64,000 bases of DNA from Halobaculum magnesiiphilum. GTDB taxonomy: Archaea > Halobacteriota > Halobacteria > Halobacteriales > Haloferacaceae. The position numbers and the translations under genes were made by a program. Location: the NCBI RefSeq assembly GCF_019823105.1, contig NZ_CP081960.1:186001-250000 (forward strand), read 5' to 3'. Of this stretch, positions 27,134 to 36,723 are shown piece by piece (the first letter of the stretch is position 1; each line of letters begins with the position of its first letter). Below the pieces are notes generated by a model. The model was not told where the DNA came from. It saw nothing but the letters and a program-made list of their open reading frames with translations, and did not search any database.

Positions 27134-28029
27134 TGGCAACTGAAGAATCCACAACGGAGTCAGTCCGGATTTCTGAGCCCGTGAAGAGTAGAGTTTCGAG
27201 CGTCGTTCTGGGGCTCCTCTCGACGAGAAAGGGCTTCGTCAGCGTGTGTCTCCTTGCACCGGTTCTCGTGTTGAGCCTCGCTGCTCCGATCATCGCACCT
27301 TACGATCCGACGGCCACCCATGCCGCCGATGCATTTGCGGGACCGGGTGGACAGTACCTTCTCGGGACCGACAATTATGGACGTGACCTGTTGTCACGAG
27401 TGCTTTACGGGGGGCGTGCGAGTATCCTCATCGGCCTTTGCTCGACAGCGTTTGGCCTAACCTTCGGAGTTCCGATCGGCATCCTTTCAGGATACATCGG
27501 AAGCCGCTTCGACGAGATAATGATGCGCCTGATGGACACCCTGCTAAGCATCCCGTCGCTGTTACTGGCATTGCTCGTCGTGACAGTTCTCGGGTCCGGG
27601 ATTGTGAACACGATCATTGCGATTGGAGTCGTGTTCACCCCCGGTATCGCCCGCATCACACGGAGTAGTACGTTGTCCGTGAAAAACGAGGAGTACATCA
27701 CGGCGGCCGAAGCTCGTGGCGAACCAATCCATCGGATCGCGTTCCGCGAGATACTGCCGAATGTTAGTTCGCCGATCCTAGTTGAGGCGTCAATCCGTGT
27801 CGGCTTCGGTATCCTCATCGGGACTTCACTCTCGTTCCTTGGACTCGGTACTCAACCACCGTATCCGGATTGGGGCTATATGATTTCGATCTCACGCAGC
27901 CATCTGCACTCCTCGATCTGGTTCATGTTCTGGCCGAGCTTGGCACTTGGTATCTCGATCATGGGGTTCAATCTGATGGGGGATGCGCTCCGCGACGAGA
28001 TGGATTCGCAGTATCACTCGGACGGCTGA
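27133..28029 (+). CDS. ABC transporter permease, DppC/OppC type
   Basis: 298 residues. The extracellular-loop hallmark LLGTDNYGRDLLSRVLYGGR (about 75-94) is canonical, and the EAA loop reads ITAAEARGEPIHRIAFREILP. TM1 lies near residues 36-58. It is coupled to the preceding permease by a TAATG overlap. The transported compound is unknown; the neighbouring secondary-amine oxidase suggests N-methyl or cyclic amino acids or small peptides. Confidence 0.94.
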   Translation: MATEESTTESVRISEPVKSRVSSVVLGLLSTRKGFVSVCLLAPVLVLSLAAPIIAPYDPTATHAADAFAGPGGQYLLGTDNYGRDLLSRVLYGGRASILIGLCSTAFGLTFGVPIGILSGYIGSRFDEIMMRLMDTLLSIPSLLLALLVVTVLGSGIVNTIIAIGVVFTPGIARITRSSTLSVKNEEYITAAEARGEPIHRIAFREILPNVSSPILVEASIRVGFGILIGTSLSFLGLGTQPPYPDWGYMISISRSHLHSSIWFMFWPSLALGISIMGFNLMGDALRDEMDSQYHSDG

Positions 28030-28284
28030 ACGCTCGGAAATTCTCTCTATCCTCTCTTTTGGGGAGGATCGGTCACAAGGTGTCGACACGCGTTTCGTGT
28101 ACCGAGACACAGTACTATCGGGGAGATTCGCGGCCTTTTTCGCAACCAGACGAGAGCCGTTGAGACGGTTTATGAATTCGGTCGGCCGCGCTCGTCACCA
28201 AAATATGTAGTCAGTTGGAGCGACACGGGCACGACCCATGGTCGAACCGGTACGAATAAGTCGAACAGTCGTCGTGTTGAAGGC

Positions 28285-29259
28285 ATGAGGTTCGGAGTCC
28301 TGAGTACGGCGAATATCGGAGTAAAGAATCTGATTCCAGCGATTAGCAGAACTGACCACGAAGTCGTCGCGATTGGCTCACGGAGCCGATCAAAAGCTCA
28401 AGAGGTGGCCAAAGAGTTCCAAATCGAGGACGTCTATGGATCGTATGAGTCGTTGCTTGTCGAAAGCGATGTTGACGCAGTATACAATCCACTGCCGAAC
28501 GGCCTCCACGCGGAGTGGACGAAGCGAGCTGTGGATAACGGACGGCACGTCCTCTGTGAAAAGCCATTGACAGCGGATGCCGATGAAGCCGAGGACCTCC
28601 GTTCGTACGTTGATTCGACCGATCGCCTCGTGATGGAGGGACTCATGTACGCATACCACCCACGAACGGAACGCGCCCTTGAACTGATCGAAGAACGGTT
28701 GACCGGAGTCAGTTCCGTCACTGCTCGGTTTTCGTTTCAGCTGAAAGGAACGGACGACATCCGACTTGACGGCGACCTCGCAGGCGGGAGTATGATGGAT
28801 ATCGGTTACTATCCCGTTGATCTCGTGCGAACAGTGCTCGGAGTTCCGGAGGCGGTCTACGGATCGTTGGTTGATGCTCGCGACTGTGGGACTGATACGA
28901 ACATGAAAGCGGTGTTTGAATACGAGTCGGACGTCACGGCGCAGATCTCATCCAGTTTCGAGTCGCCGCTTACCCAGTTTTACCGCGTCGAAGCGAGGAA
29001 CGGATGGATCGAAGTCGAGAATGCCTTCGATACGCCCAAGGAACTTGAGGCGACTATCCGAGGCGAAATTGACGGCCAACCCGTCTCGGAAACATTTGAC
29101 CCCACTGACCAGTACGCGAGAGAAGTCACTCACTTCGGGAACTGTGTCGACGAGAATCGAACGCCTCGAACGGACATTTCGAGAGCAATCGAGAACATGA
29201 ACCTGGTCGATAGTATCAGGAGGAGTGACACGCGAGAAGAACGTGTACCTGTGAAGTGA
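28285..29259 (+). CDS. Gfo/Idh/MocA-family oxidoreductase
   Basis: 324 residues. An N-terminal NAD(P) Rossmann fold (MRFGVLSTANIGVKNLIPAI) is followed by YNPLPNGLHAEWTKRAVDNG and the catalytic CEKPLTAD motif (Lys of EKP). AGGSMMDIGYYPVDLVR supplies the Asp/Tyr active-site region of the sugar-dehydrogenase branch. Members oxidise or reduce sugars, inositols or diols. It is a close paralogue of the frameshifted gene at 32972-33969, and the second half (DPTDQYAREVTHFGNCVDE) shows what that gene has lost. It stands alone between the permeases and a DAO-type flavoprotein. Confidence 0.92.
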   Translation: MRFGVLSTANIGVKNLIPAISRTDHEVVAIGSRSRSKAQEVAKEFQIEDVYGSYESLLVESDVDAVYNPLPNGLHAEWTKRAVDNGRHVLCEKPLTADADEAEDLRSYVDSTDRLVMEGLMYAYHPRTERALELIEERLTGVSSVTARFSFQLKGTDDIRLDGDLAGGSMMDIGYYPVDLVRTVLGVPEAVYGSLVDARDCGTDTNMKAVFEYESDVTAQISSSFESPLTQFYRVEARNGWIEVENAFDTPKELEATIRGEIDGQPVSETFDPTDQYAREVTHFGNCVDENRTPRTDISRAIENMNLVDSIRRSDTREERVPVK

Positions 29260-29707
29260 GAGCCGATCGATCGGATTGTCGGAGCTAAACAACCTATTCT
29301 TTCGGTCGGTGTGCCGGACACGGGCGTACTCACCTTTTTCGATAGCCGAATCCGGCCTCATCTGTCTCGTGGAACGAACTCGGCCAGCGATTCAGTTGCT
29401 TGTACTGCACGTTCTCCGATTCTCCGTGGTATCCCTGCAATGTATTCTCTTGTACCTTTTGTGTATGACAAAAGGTGTATTACTTCTGTATGTTTGTAAT
29501 GGTAAGGTACGACCCCCGACATCAGTGTGAATTTGGTTCACGAGATCCGATCCTCCATGGTGAGTCTAAGGAAGAGAACTATATTACTAGTATACTCGGT
29601 AGAAATTTGTTGGCTGCAAATACAATAACGAATAATTAATACCCTTATCGCATATCAGAAATTTGTACTACCCGTAGTTATAAAATGGCTGGTGGAGATC
29701 GACAACT
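29260..29707. other. AT-rich gene-free spacer with promoter
   Basis: About 450 bases with no convincing frame. GTAGTTATAAAATGGC at about 29674-29689 is a TATA-like element around 25 bp before ATG 29708, predicting a near-leaderless transcript for the next gene. Confidence 0.45.
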
Positions 29708-30886
29708 ATGTCGCGAGTAAATAGCTACGACGTTGTTGTGATCGGGGCGGGCTCAATCGGCTGTAGTACTGCGGACCACCTCGCGGACGACAATGATGTC
29801 CTAGTGCTCGAAAAAGGGCAGCTTGATGAGAGTGCTTCGGCGAACGCGAGCGCATTTATTTCCGACTGGTGGTATTTCCTTGAGGGTGAGTACATCCCGG
29901 GGGTTACGGAGAAGATCCGAGAGTACTTCCACGGGTTGGAGACAACAAGCGACTTCGAGTTCCACGACCAGCCCTTCATCAGTCTGGTCGACGAAGGCGA
30001 GAGGGACAGTCCCAAAACAGAAAAAATGCGGGAGAACGCGGAGAAGATACCCGGAATAACGTACTTCGATGCGAAAGAACTCGCCTCGATGTATCCGGAT
30101 GTCTTGAATCTTGATGGATTCGCCGGCGGGATCGTCGATACGGAGGCTGGCTATGTCGAACCGGGCTCATATCTCAGAGCGATGAAACAACGCGCGGAGG
30201 TGAAGGGTGCAGTGTTCGAATTCGGAACGGAGGTTGAAGAGATCGAGACAGCCGATGGACAGATAGACCATGTAACGACGACCTCCGGTGACGAGATCCA
30301 CTGTGACAGTGTTGTCGTCGCAGCCGGAACACACACCGAATCACTGGTTTCGAAGTTTACCAACCTCCCCGTTCGCCCATTCGTCATCTGTGCTGCCGAG
30401 GTGAAGGGTGACCCATCCTTCAGCGGTTCGGTACCGACGACGTCCGGGCGTGGAACGCTCATCGGTCCGAACACGGCCGGGAACTTGCTTGTCGGCGACG
30501 AATACTGGATCGAGGATCTCGACAGGATCCCACAAGAGTTCCCTGAGGAAGCGAAAGAGAAGATCGCGGGTTTACTTCCCCAATTGTTCACTGGGTTCGA
30601 CGGTGAACTGGAGTACGTCGAGGATGGCGAACACCACTGCCCGGAGGGAATCACGATCACTCCTGATCAGATCCCGGTGATCGACGAAGTCGGCGGCGTC
30701 GATGAACTCGTTGTTGCCGACGGGAGTCGTGGCGCGGTCTCGTTGGCACCGGTGATCGCTGTCGCAGTGCAATCCCTGCTGACCGGTTCGAAAACCAAAT
30801 TCTCCATGGAAAGGTTCGCCGTCGATAGGTTTGATCTTGAGAACCCGGAGTACGATCTCCCTATGATAACCGAGCCCCGTTCGTGA
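29708..30886 (+). CDS. FAD-dependent DAO-family oxidoreductase
   Basis: 392 residues. VVVIGAGSIGCSTADHLAD near the N-terminus is the FAD-binding motif, and GYVEPGSYLRAMKQRAEVKG and VVVAAGTHTESLV are typical of the D-amino-acid/sarcosine/glycine oxidase-dehydrogenase superfamily. TITPDQIPVIDEVG and ADGSRGAVSLAPVIA close the FAD domain. No signal peptide or covalent-FAD Cys motif as in the 22086 oxidase was seen. It probably oxidises an amino or N-substituted amino acid; the substrate is unknown. Last intact gene of the second catabolic block. Confidence 0.87.
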   Translation: MSRVNSYDVVVIGAGSIGCSTADHLADDNDVLVLEKGQLDESASANASAFISDWWYFLEGEYIPGVTEKIREYFHGLETTSDFEFHDQPFISLVDEGERDSPKTEKMRENAEKIPGITYFDAKELASMYPDVLNLDGFAGGIVDTEAGYVEPGSYLRAMKQRAEVKGAVFEFGTEVEEIETADGQIDHVTTTSGDEIHCDSVVVAAGTHTESLVSKFTNLPVRPFVICAAEVKGDPSFSGSVPTTSGRGTLIGPNTAGNLLVGDEYWIEDLDRIPQEFPEEAKEKIAGLLPQLFTGFDGELEYVEDGEHHCPEGITITPDQIPVIDEVGGVDELVVADGSRGAVSLAPVIAVAVQSLLTGSKTKFSMERFAVDRFDLENPEYDLPMITEPRS

Positions 30887-31092
30887 ATAGACTCTACTGT
30901 TCCTGCCCAATTCGAGCGATTCAGTTGATGATCTGATTTTTATCTGAAACTCCTAATGTTATATCATCGTCTAGTCACGATAAAGGGGATTTTGAGGGCA
31001 AATTTAGAATAATACTTGTATTTTGTATCCTGTGGATTGAGCGATGTTCAGAAAAGGATACAGAGTGAGACGGAGCGATCGTTGAGTGGTCA

Positions 31093-31721
31093 ATGTTCGA
31101 AATAGCCCGCATCAACGGAGGCAGCGACTGTTTCGAATTAGATCTCTGGATCGACAGGCGACACCCGAGCCACCGATGAAGTTCGTATCCGACTTCAGCT
31201 GGCCATACTATCATATTTATATACTATCTTAGTTTTCGATATGTTGGGTGTCGATCGCTGTCGATCCATCGTACACAACTGATACAGAAGGCAGATCGAC
31301 AGCCGTTGAACGCCGCCGACCCGGACACGTTGGGTTTGATCAAACCGTGTTCCAGCTCAACAATGAACGGTTTTGGCAGGAGGCAGCTGTCGCTCCCGAC
31401 ACGAACCGATTGCTCATGTGAAGCTCTATCCGATGAAAAATCAATCGATTGTCGAGATATTATTAGCCGAACTCCGCAGAAATATCCCGTCGACGATGCA
31501 CCCTTGTCATCGATTCTGTACCGTGGCTGCAAGCGTCATTCCACCGCCGCGGCCTCGGGTATAGATACGAAACACACGAAAATCGAATCACCGCCGGTAA
31601 TATCATTTAAAATATAAAATATCGAACTGATACGTTTTCAAACTCTTTCGGCCACGCCGACGCAACTGCCGTCGAAAATCGGCTGGGAGCGTTCGCTTTC
31701 GCATTGAACCTACTTGTCTGA
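31093..31721 (+). pseudogene. Degenerate IS6-family transposase (copy C)
   Basis: A plus-strand remnant across the full gene length with frameshifts and stops. It begins MFEIARINGGSDCFELDL at 31093, then LGVDRCRSIVHN (about 31240-31280), QTVFQLNNERFWQEAAVAP with DTNRLL (about 31335-31410), VEILLAELRRNIPSTMHP (about 31455-31505), and FSNSFGHADATAVENRLGAF ending in TGA 31719-31721. The order matches haloarchaeal IS6-type transposases throughout. Confidence 0.78.
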
Positions 31722-31777
31722 ACCTACTACGGACCGGATCCGGCTGTTACGACGGAACTCGTGGCCACAATGCGTCG
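31722..31777 (+). repeat. Flank repeat shared with 17139-17195
   Basis: Immediately after the stop of copy C, CGGACCGGATCCGGCTGTTA, CGACGGAACTCGTGGCC and ACAATGCGTCG parallel the reverse complement of 17139-17195. Homology fades beyond ATGCGTCG. The IS body plus this flank therefore occur twice, inverted, bracketing 17.2-31.7 kb. Confidence 0.6.
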
Positions 31778-32027
31778 CGTCGGGAGTGCGAACTGTCCCA
31801 GTTTCGGAGGACGGACTGTCTTGACGTAGTTTTCGAGTAGTTCATGGGTCAAATGAGTTACTACTGTTAGGGGCTCATCGGTCTCATTCGGTATATTTCG
31901 CTAAGTACGCAGATTTACCGACCAACTGTTCCATACTTATCCACACAGTAATCAAGTACGCATCAAACACGTCTTCCGAGGGTGTATTCCTCCATTCTCC
32001 GGGGTTCTTGGAAAGTTAGGGTAGAGT

Positions 32028-32493
32028 TCAGATAAGCAGGTCACATGCGAAGGCGAACGGTTGAAGCCAATTTTCGACGGCGTCTGCGTCGGCGAGGCTG
32101 AAACAGTCTAAGAACTGGATAGTTCGACGTTTTAGTTCTCTGAAAACACGTTCGACGGCATTCCGATTACCAGTTTTTCGTATCTGGCCGTGTCGGTGCA
32201 GTGCCGCGCGAAGTGATTGGCAGTAACGACGAGAGAGACCACGTCATCGACGAGATGAGTCTTGCAGGATTCATCGGGGTGAATATCGGTAGGCGGTTGA
32301 ATTCTCGTCGGAGTGAGCTTCGTATTTCGAAAGCGCTTCGTGGCGGATCAACCGCTGAGTACAGTCGGAACCGCCCGTCGTTTCGCATAACTACGATTTT
32401 GTCGAGTCCGTTCCGAACCGGGCCGGCCCCTCGAACGATGTAGAGTCGCTTTTTGCACCCGGTTTTGAACGGTGGGACGACACCGATCGACAC
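32028..32493 (-). pseudogene. Degenerate IS6-family transposase (copy D)
   Basis: A minus-strand remnant. RNDGRFRLYSAVDPPRSAFE (about 32384-32325) corresponds to the central RYWLYAAVDPETN motif. After a frame change come HLVDDVVSLVV, then GNRNAVERVFRELKRRTIQF and ADADAVENWLQPFAFACDLL, and stop at 32028-32030. GTAGAGTTCAGATAAGC there resembles the IS end at 17608. It converges with copy C. Confidence 0.75.
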
Positions 32494-32971
32494 ATAATAT
32501 CACATATCAAGACAGTATTTGATTGTGATGAGTGAACGAACGGGAGTCGGACACCGACCGTTATCGAGTGCTCGTGTGTCGCCACTCGCCTCGGCGGAAC
32601 CAACTCGGAATTCCCGGCGAAGTGGACGATTTCTTGCATCGACCGCTCGACGTTTAATTCGGTTCACTCCACATCCGTCAGCGTCACCGGGTGTACCGCC
32701 ATATCGACCGAACGACTCAGGCGCTGCTCCCAGATCGGACTGCCCGGCCCGACGGATTCACAAACACCTTATCTCGGTGGTCGCTACGATACCGAGTGAT
32801 CTCGACGATGGTTCTCACCACTGGCTCTACGAGCGGACCCACATCACGGTCCGATAGGCGGGACGACACAGCCGAACTAACGGGGCAGCACGCGGACGCC
32901 GGAGATGTGGGCTCGGGCCGCATCAGGTTCACTCGATCAGACTCATCGTGTCACCTGGTGGTGCTTGGGGC
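32494..32971. other. Gene-free junction where base composition changes
   Basis: About 480 bases between IS6 copy D and the GC-rich Gfo/Idh/MocA gene. No supported gene. The AT-rich left side gives way to GC-rich sequence within this stretch, so it marks the apparent boundary of the accessory segment. Confidence 0.5.
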
Positions 32972-33969
32972 GTGACGGACTCGTCGCACCGACTCGCCTT
33001 CGGCGTGCTCGGAACCGCCGGGATCGCCCGAACAGCGGTGATCCCGGGAATACGGGCGAGCGAGCACACGGTCGAGGCGGTCGCGTCCCGGGACGGCGAG
33101 CGTGCCAGCGAGTTCGCGGCGGAGGAATCGATCCCGCGGAGTTACGGTTCGTACGAGGAACTGCTGGCCGACGAGGATCTCGATGCAGTGTACGTGCCGC
33201 TTCCCAACGGACTCCACGCCGAATGGACGAAACGCGCGGCCGACGCCGGGCTCGACGTGCTCTGTGAGAAGCCGCTCGCGGTCGACGCGTCGGAGGCGCG
33301 TGCGGTCGTCGACCACTGTGCGCAGCGAGGCGTCACCCTCATGGAGGGGTTCATGTACCGGTACCACCCGCGAACCGAACGGGTGCTCGATCTCGTCGAC
33401 GACGTCCTCGCGGACGTTCGCTCGGTGACCTCGACGTTCCGGTTCCCGCTGTCCGACCGTCCGAACGACGTCCGTCTGCGTCCGGATCTCGCCGGAGGTT
33501 CGCTAATGGACGTCGGTTGTTACCCGGTATCGCTCACGAGAGCGGTCCTCGGCGATCCCGACCGGGCGTACGCCCACACCGACGATACTCGGGACGCCGC
33601 CGTCGACACTGAGCTGGCCGGGGTGCTCGAATACGAGGACGGCCGCTCGGCGCGCGTCGCCTCCGGGTTCGACACCCAGCTCGTCCAGCGATATCGGATC
33701 GACGCGACGAACGGCTGGATTTCGGTCGAGCGGGCGTTCGACGCGCCCGTCGACGAGTCGGTGTCACTCGAGTACGAGATCGACGGCAGACAGGCCGTCG
33801 AGACGTTCGGCCCGACGGATCAGTACCGACTCGAGGTGAGCACTTCGCCGACTGTGTCGCCGACGACGCGACGCCGCGGACCGACGGCGAGAACGCGGTC
33901 GCGACGATGCGAGTGATCGACGCGCTGTACGAGAGCGCCGACGAGGGCTCCCCGGTCGATCTCCGCTGA
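32972..33969 (+). pseudogene. Frameshifted Gfo/Idh/MocA-family oxidoreductase
   Basis: The likely start is GTG 32972 (MTDSSHRLAFGVLGTAGIAR); GTG 32948 is possible. VYVPLPNGLHAEWTKRAADA, CEKPLAVD and AGGSLMDVGCYPVSLTRAV parallel the intact paralogue at 28285. After GPTDQYRLEV (about 33835) the frame shifts: a single missing G in GAGGTGAGCAC, restored in the +1 frame, gives EHFADCVADDATPRTDGENA and a natural stop at 33967-33969. Without correction the protein ends at 33916 with about 25 aberrant residues. Sequencing error or a real recent inactivation are both possible. Confidence 0.8.
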
Positions 33970-34137
33970 TCCGGCGAGATATCCGTTTACAGTCCCTTAC
34001 GGCGGCGACCGCCACCGCGAGCGTGCTCGGCGGAACAAGCCAAATTTGATATAACAACATAGAGTTTATACGTCTGGTCTGGTCCAAATATTCACGGATT
34101 CAGGCCGTAAGACTGCCGAAAATGGGCAATGTGGTCC

Positions 34138-34544
34138 CTAGGTAATTCCACTTTTGCTTAATATACTAAGCATAAGTGGCTTTGAGCGGGTCGGAGCCCT
34201 CGGTGAAGCCGCTCGGATTCGACACTGGAGGAAACCCGTCTCTCCATAGTGGAAGCCGTCGTACAGGGTCACCTCTTGCTTGTACGTGGGCTGTGTCACG
34301 AAGAAGTACCGCGGTCCTACGAAGTAGTCGGTGTAGTTCGCGGCCACGAAGACGCCCTCCTGCACCCCCCGTTCGTAACCGGGGAAATCGAGCGTCTCCC
34401 GAGCGCGCTCAGTCCCGTATTGGATGTTGACGCAGCGGCGCGGGCGAGAAGCGGCCACCCGAGGGCGAATATCGGCACGTCGGGTCGATAGTCAAGGATC
34501 CGGCGACTGATTCGTGTGGTCAGGTGAGCGTTCTCGAGGCTCAC
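34138..34544 (-). other. Unrecognised coding-like fragment
   Basis: Two overlapping minus-strand frames look protein-like but short. One (from 34544) starts MSLENAHLTTRISRRILDYR with a following PDVPIFALGWPLLARAA. The other (34458-34138) contains ETLDFPGYERGVQEGVFVAA, NYTDYFVGPRYFFVTQPTY and LYDGFHYGETGFLQ. They could be one gene with a frameshift near 34440. No family was recognised. Confidence 0.3.
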
Positions 34545-34559
34545 CGTCCGCTCGACGAC

Positions 34560-36089
34560 TCAACCGCGGTCCGTCCAGTCGAAGGCAGTGTCGAGGTCGA
34601 CGGGCTCGTGGCCGCCGGTCGCACCGGCGCGATCGAGATACGCCCGAAGGTCGTCGCGGTAGTCGGGGTGTGCGCACTCGACGAGCGCGCGAGCGCGCTC
34701 CCTGGGCGAGGTGCCGCGCAGGTCGGCGACGCCGTGTTCGGTGATCACTACGTCCACATCGTGTTCGGTGTGGTCGACGTGTGAGGCCTTCGGGACGATC
34801 TTCGAGATGTCGCCGCCGGCGGCCGTCGAGCCGAGCGCGATCACCGACAGCGGGGCGTTGCGGGTGAAGTCGCCGCTGCCGCCGACGCCGCTGATCATCC
34901 GCGAGCCGCCGAGGTTCGTGGAGTTGACGTGCCCGTACAGGTCGACCTCGACGGCGCTGTTGACCGCGACGACGCCGAACCGGTCGATCAACGCCGGCCC
35001 GTTCGACACGTCGCCGGTTCGGATCACCACGTCCTCGGCGTACCGCTCGGCGTCGTCGAACAGCCGTTCCTGCCCTTCGGTCGACAGCGCCAGCGAGGTG
35101 GCGCTCGCGGAGCGAAGCTCCCCCGCATCGAGCAGGTCGAGCAGGCCGTCCTGGAGCACCTCGCCGTAGTAGATCAGGTCGCGATCGCCGAGATCAGCGT
35201 CCCCGAGCGCGCCCATCAGGGCGTTGCCGAGGCTGCCGACGCCGAACTGGATCCGCAGCGAGTCGTCGTACAGCGACGAACGCTCGACCTCCTGCTCCAG
35301 GAAGTCGCCGAGATGGCCTGCGATCTCCAGGTCCACGTCGGTCGGGTCGCGGAACTCGTAGGGGGCGTCCCGGCCGGTCGTCTCGACGACGGCCTCGAGC
35401 TTCCCCGGTTCGAACGCGATCCGCGGGCCGCCGATGCGCTCGTCGGGTGCGGTCAACGGGATCGGGTCGCGCTCGGGCGGCGTCCCGGTCCGATACACGT
35501 CGTGGAACGCCGACAGCGACAGCGGCTGATCCTCGTTTACCTCGACGATCACCGTGTCGGCGGCCTCGACGAACGCGTGGGTCAGCCCGACCGACGTTGA
35601 CGGGATCAACCAGTCGGGGCCGACGGCGACGGCCTCGACCACGGCGACGCTGCCGTCGGTGTCGACCAGCCCCCCGAAGCGAACGTCGTCGCCCAGCGAG
35701 GAGATGTGGCGGTCGGCGAACGCGACGCGTCCGTCGTTGATCGCCGTGTTGATCGCCTCGCGCGCCTGAAACGGGTAGCGCCGGTCGATCGCGTCGACCT
35801 CGACCAGGGCCTCGTCGATCTCCCCACCGACGCTCCCGCCGCTGACGACCGACAGCGACAGATTTCGGCCGGCGCCGGCGTCCTCGCTCCCGTCGTCCCT
35901 GCCCCCGGCGGCCGCGTCCGCCAGCGCCAGCGGCACGGCCTTCGGGTACCCCACGCTCCCGAAGCCGCTGACGAACATCGTCGCGTCGTCGGGAACGTGT
36001 TCGGCGGCAGACGCGGCGTCGACGACCGGGATATCGCCGTGGATCCGGCCGTCGGGGATGCGCGCCTCGGGATCCGTCTCGCGGCTCAC
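34560..36089 (-). CDS. Acetyl-CoA hydrolase/transferase-family (Cat1-type) CoA-transferase
   Basis: 509 residues. Two CoA-transferase domains are present. YYGEVLQDGLLDLL holds the catalytic Glu that forms the glutamyl-CoA thioester in this family, and VGGSGDFTRNAPLSV and TEHGVADLRG are family hallmarks of the C-terminal domain. Members move CoA between succinyl-CoA or acetyl-CoA and a carboxylate. It is the last gene of a minus-strand operon with 4-bp overlap to the MaoC gene. Context suggests activation of a C5 dicarboxylate such as itaconate or mesaconate, but simple acetate/succinate transfer cannot be excluded. Confidence 0.9.
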   Translation of the reverse strand: MSRETDPEARIPDGRIHGDIPVVDAASAAEHVPDDATMFVSGFGSVGYPKAVPLALADAAAGGRDDGSEDAGAGRNLSLSVVSGGSVGGEIDEALVEVDAIDRRYPFQAREAINTAINDGRVAFADRHISSLGDDVRFGGLVDTDGSVAVVEAVAVGPDWLIPSTSVGLTHAFVEAADTVIVEVNEDQPLSLSAFHDVYRTGTPPERDPIPLTAPDERIGGPRIAFEPGKLEAVVETTGRDAPYEFRDPTDVDLEIAGHLGDFLEQEVERSSLYDDSLRIQFGVGSLGNALMGALGDADLGDRDLIYYGEVLQDGLLDLLDAGELRSASATSLALSTEGQERLFDDAERYAEDVVIRTGDVSNGPALIDRFGVVAVNSAVEVDLYGHVNSTNLGGSRMISGVGGSGDFTRNAPLSVIALGSTAAGGDISKIVPKASHVDHTEHDVDVVITEHGVADLRGTSPRERARALVECAHPDYRDDLRAYLDRAGATGGHEPVDLDTAFDWTDRG

Positions 36090-36667
36090 TCCTCTAGGTC
36101 CTCCGGTTGGGTGCCGATCCCCTCGGGCCAGCCGGTCGGCGCCGCGGCGGACGGCTGGGCGTACTCGCGCTTCAGCACCATCGGCGTGCGCTCCAGGGTG
36201 AGCACGAGTTCGTCGTCCTGGTTGAACGCACGCAGTTGGGTGGTGACCATCCCGACGTGGTCGCGCGACTCGCTCTCACGCTTGTGGACCACCTCGCTCT
36301 CGGCGAAGATGGTGTCGCCGTGGTAGACCGGTGCGTGATGGCGGATGTCGTCGTAGCCGAGGTTGGCGGTCGCGTTCGCGCTCACGTCGATGACGCTCAT
36401 CCCGACGACGAGCGCGATGACGAACGTGCCGTCGACGAGGCGCTCGCCGAACTCCGTCTCGGCGGCGTACGCCTCGTTGAAGTGCATCGGGTTGAGGTTC
36501 ATCGTGAGGTTGGTGAACCAGACGTTGTCCGTCTCGGTCACCGTCCGGCCGTACGGGTGCTTGTACACGTCGCCGACCGTGAAGTCCTCGTAGTAGCGGC
36601 CCTGCCAGCCCTCGACCAGTCGTCGCTCGATGTCGTCGCGTCCGTCGTCGGTGTCGTTGTCAGTCAT
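36086..36667 (-). CDS. MaoC-family acyl-CoA hydratase (itaconyl/mesaconyl-CoA hydratase-like)
   Basis: 193 residues from ATG 36667 (MTDNDTDDGRDD); the longer in-frame extension is low-complexity noncoding. A single hot-dog domain carries GRYYEDFTVGDVYKHPYGRT, then NPMHFNEAYAAETEFGERLV, where the MaoC catalytic Asp/His pair appears as Asn/His (NPMHF). This variant and the TETDNVWFTNLTMN stretch match the MaoC subgroup that, as I recall, includes the itaconyl-CoA hydratase of the mycobacterial citramalyl-CoA pathway. Its stop overlaps the CoA-transferase ATG by 4 bp. Hydration of a branched dicarboxylic enoyl-CoA is the likely reaction. Confidence 0.85.
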   Translation of the reverse strand: MTDNDTDDGRDDIERRLVEGWQGRYYEDFTVGDVYKHPYGRTVTETDNVWFTNLTMNLNPMHFNEAYAAETEFGERLVDGTFVIALVVGMSVIDVSANATANLGYDDIRHHAPVYHGDTIFAESEVVHKRESESRDHVGMVTTQLRAFNQDDELVLTLERTPMVLKREYAQPSAAAPTGWPEGIGTQPEDLEE

Positions 36668-36723
36668 GGTGTGAGTGGATTGTGGGTGTATCTGTGTGGT
36701 GAGTTCAGTGGCGCGTCCGTCCG

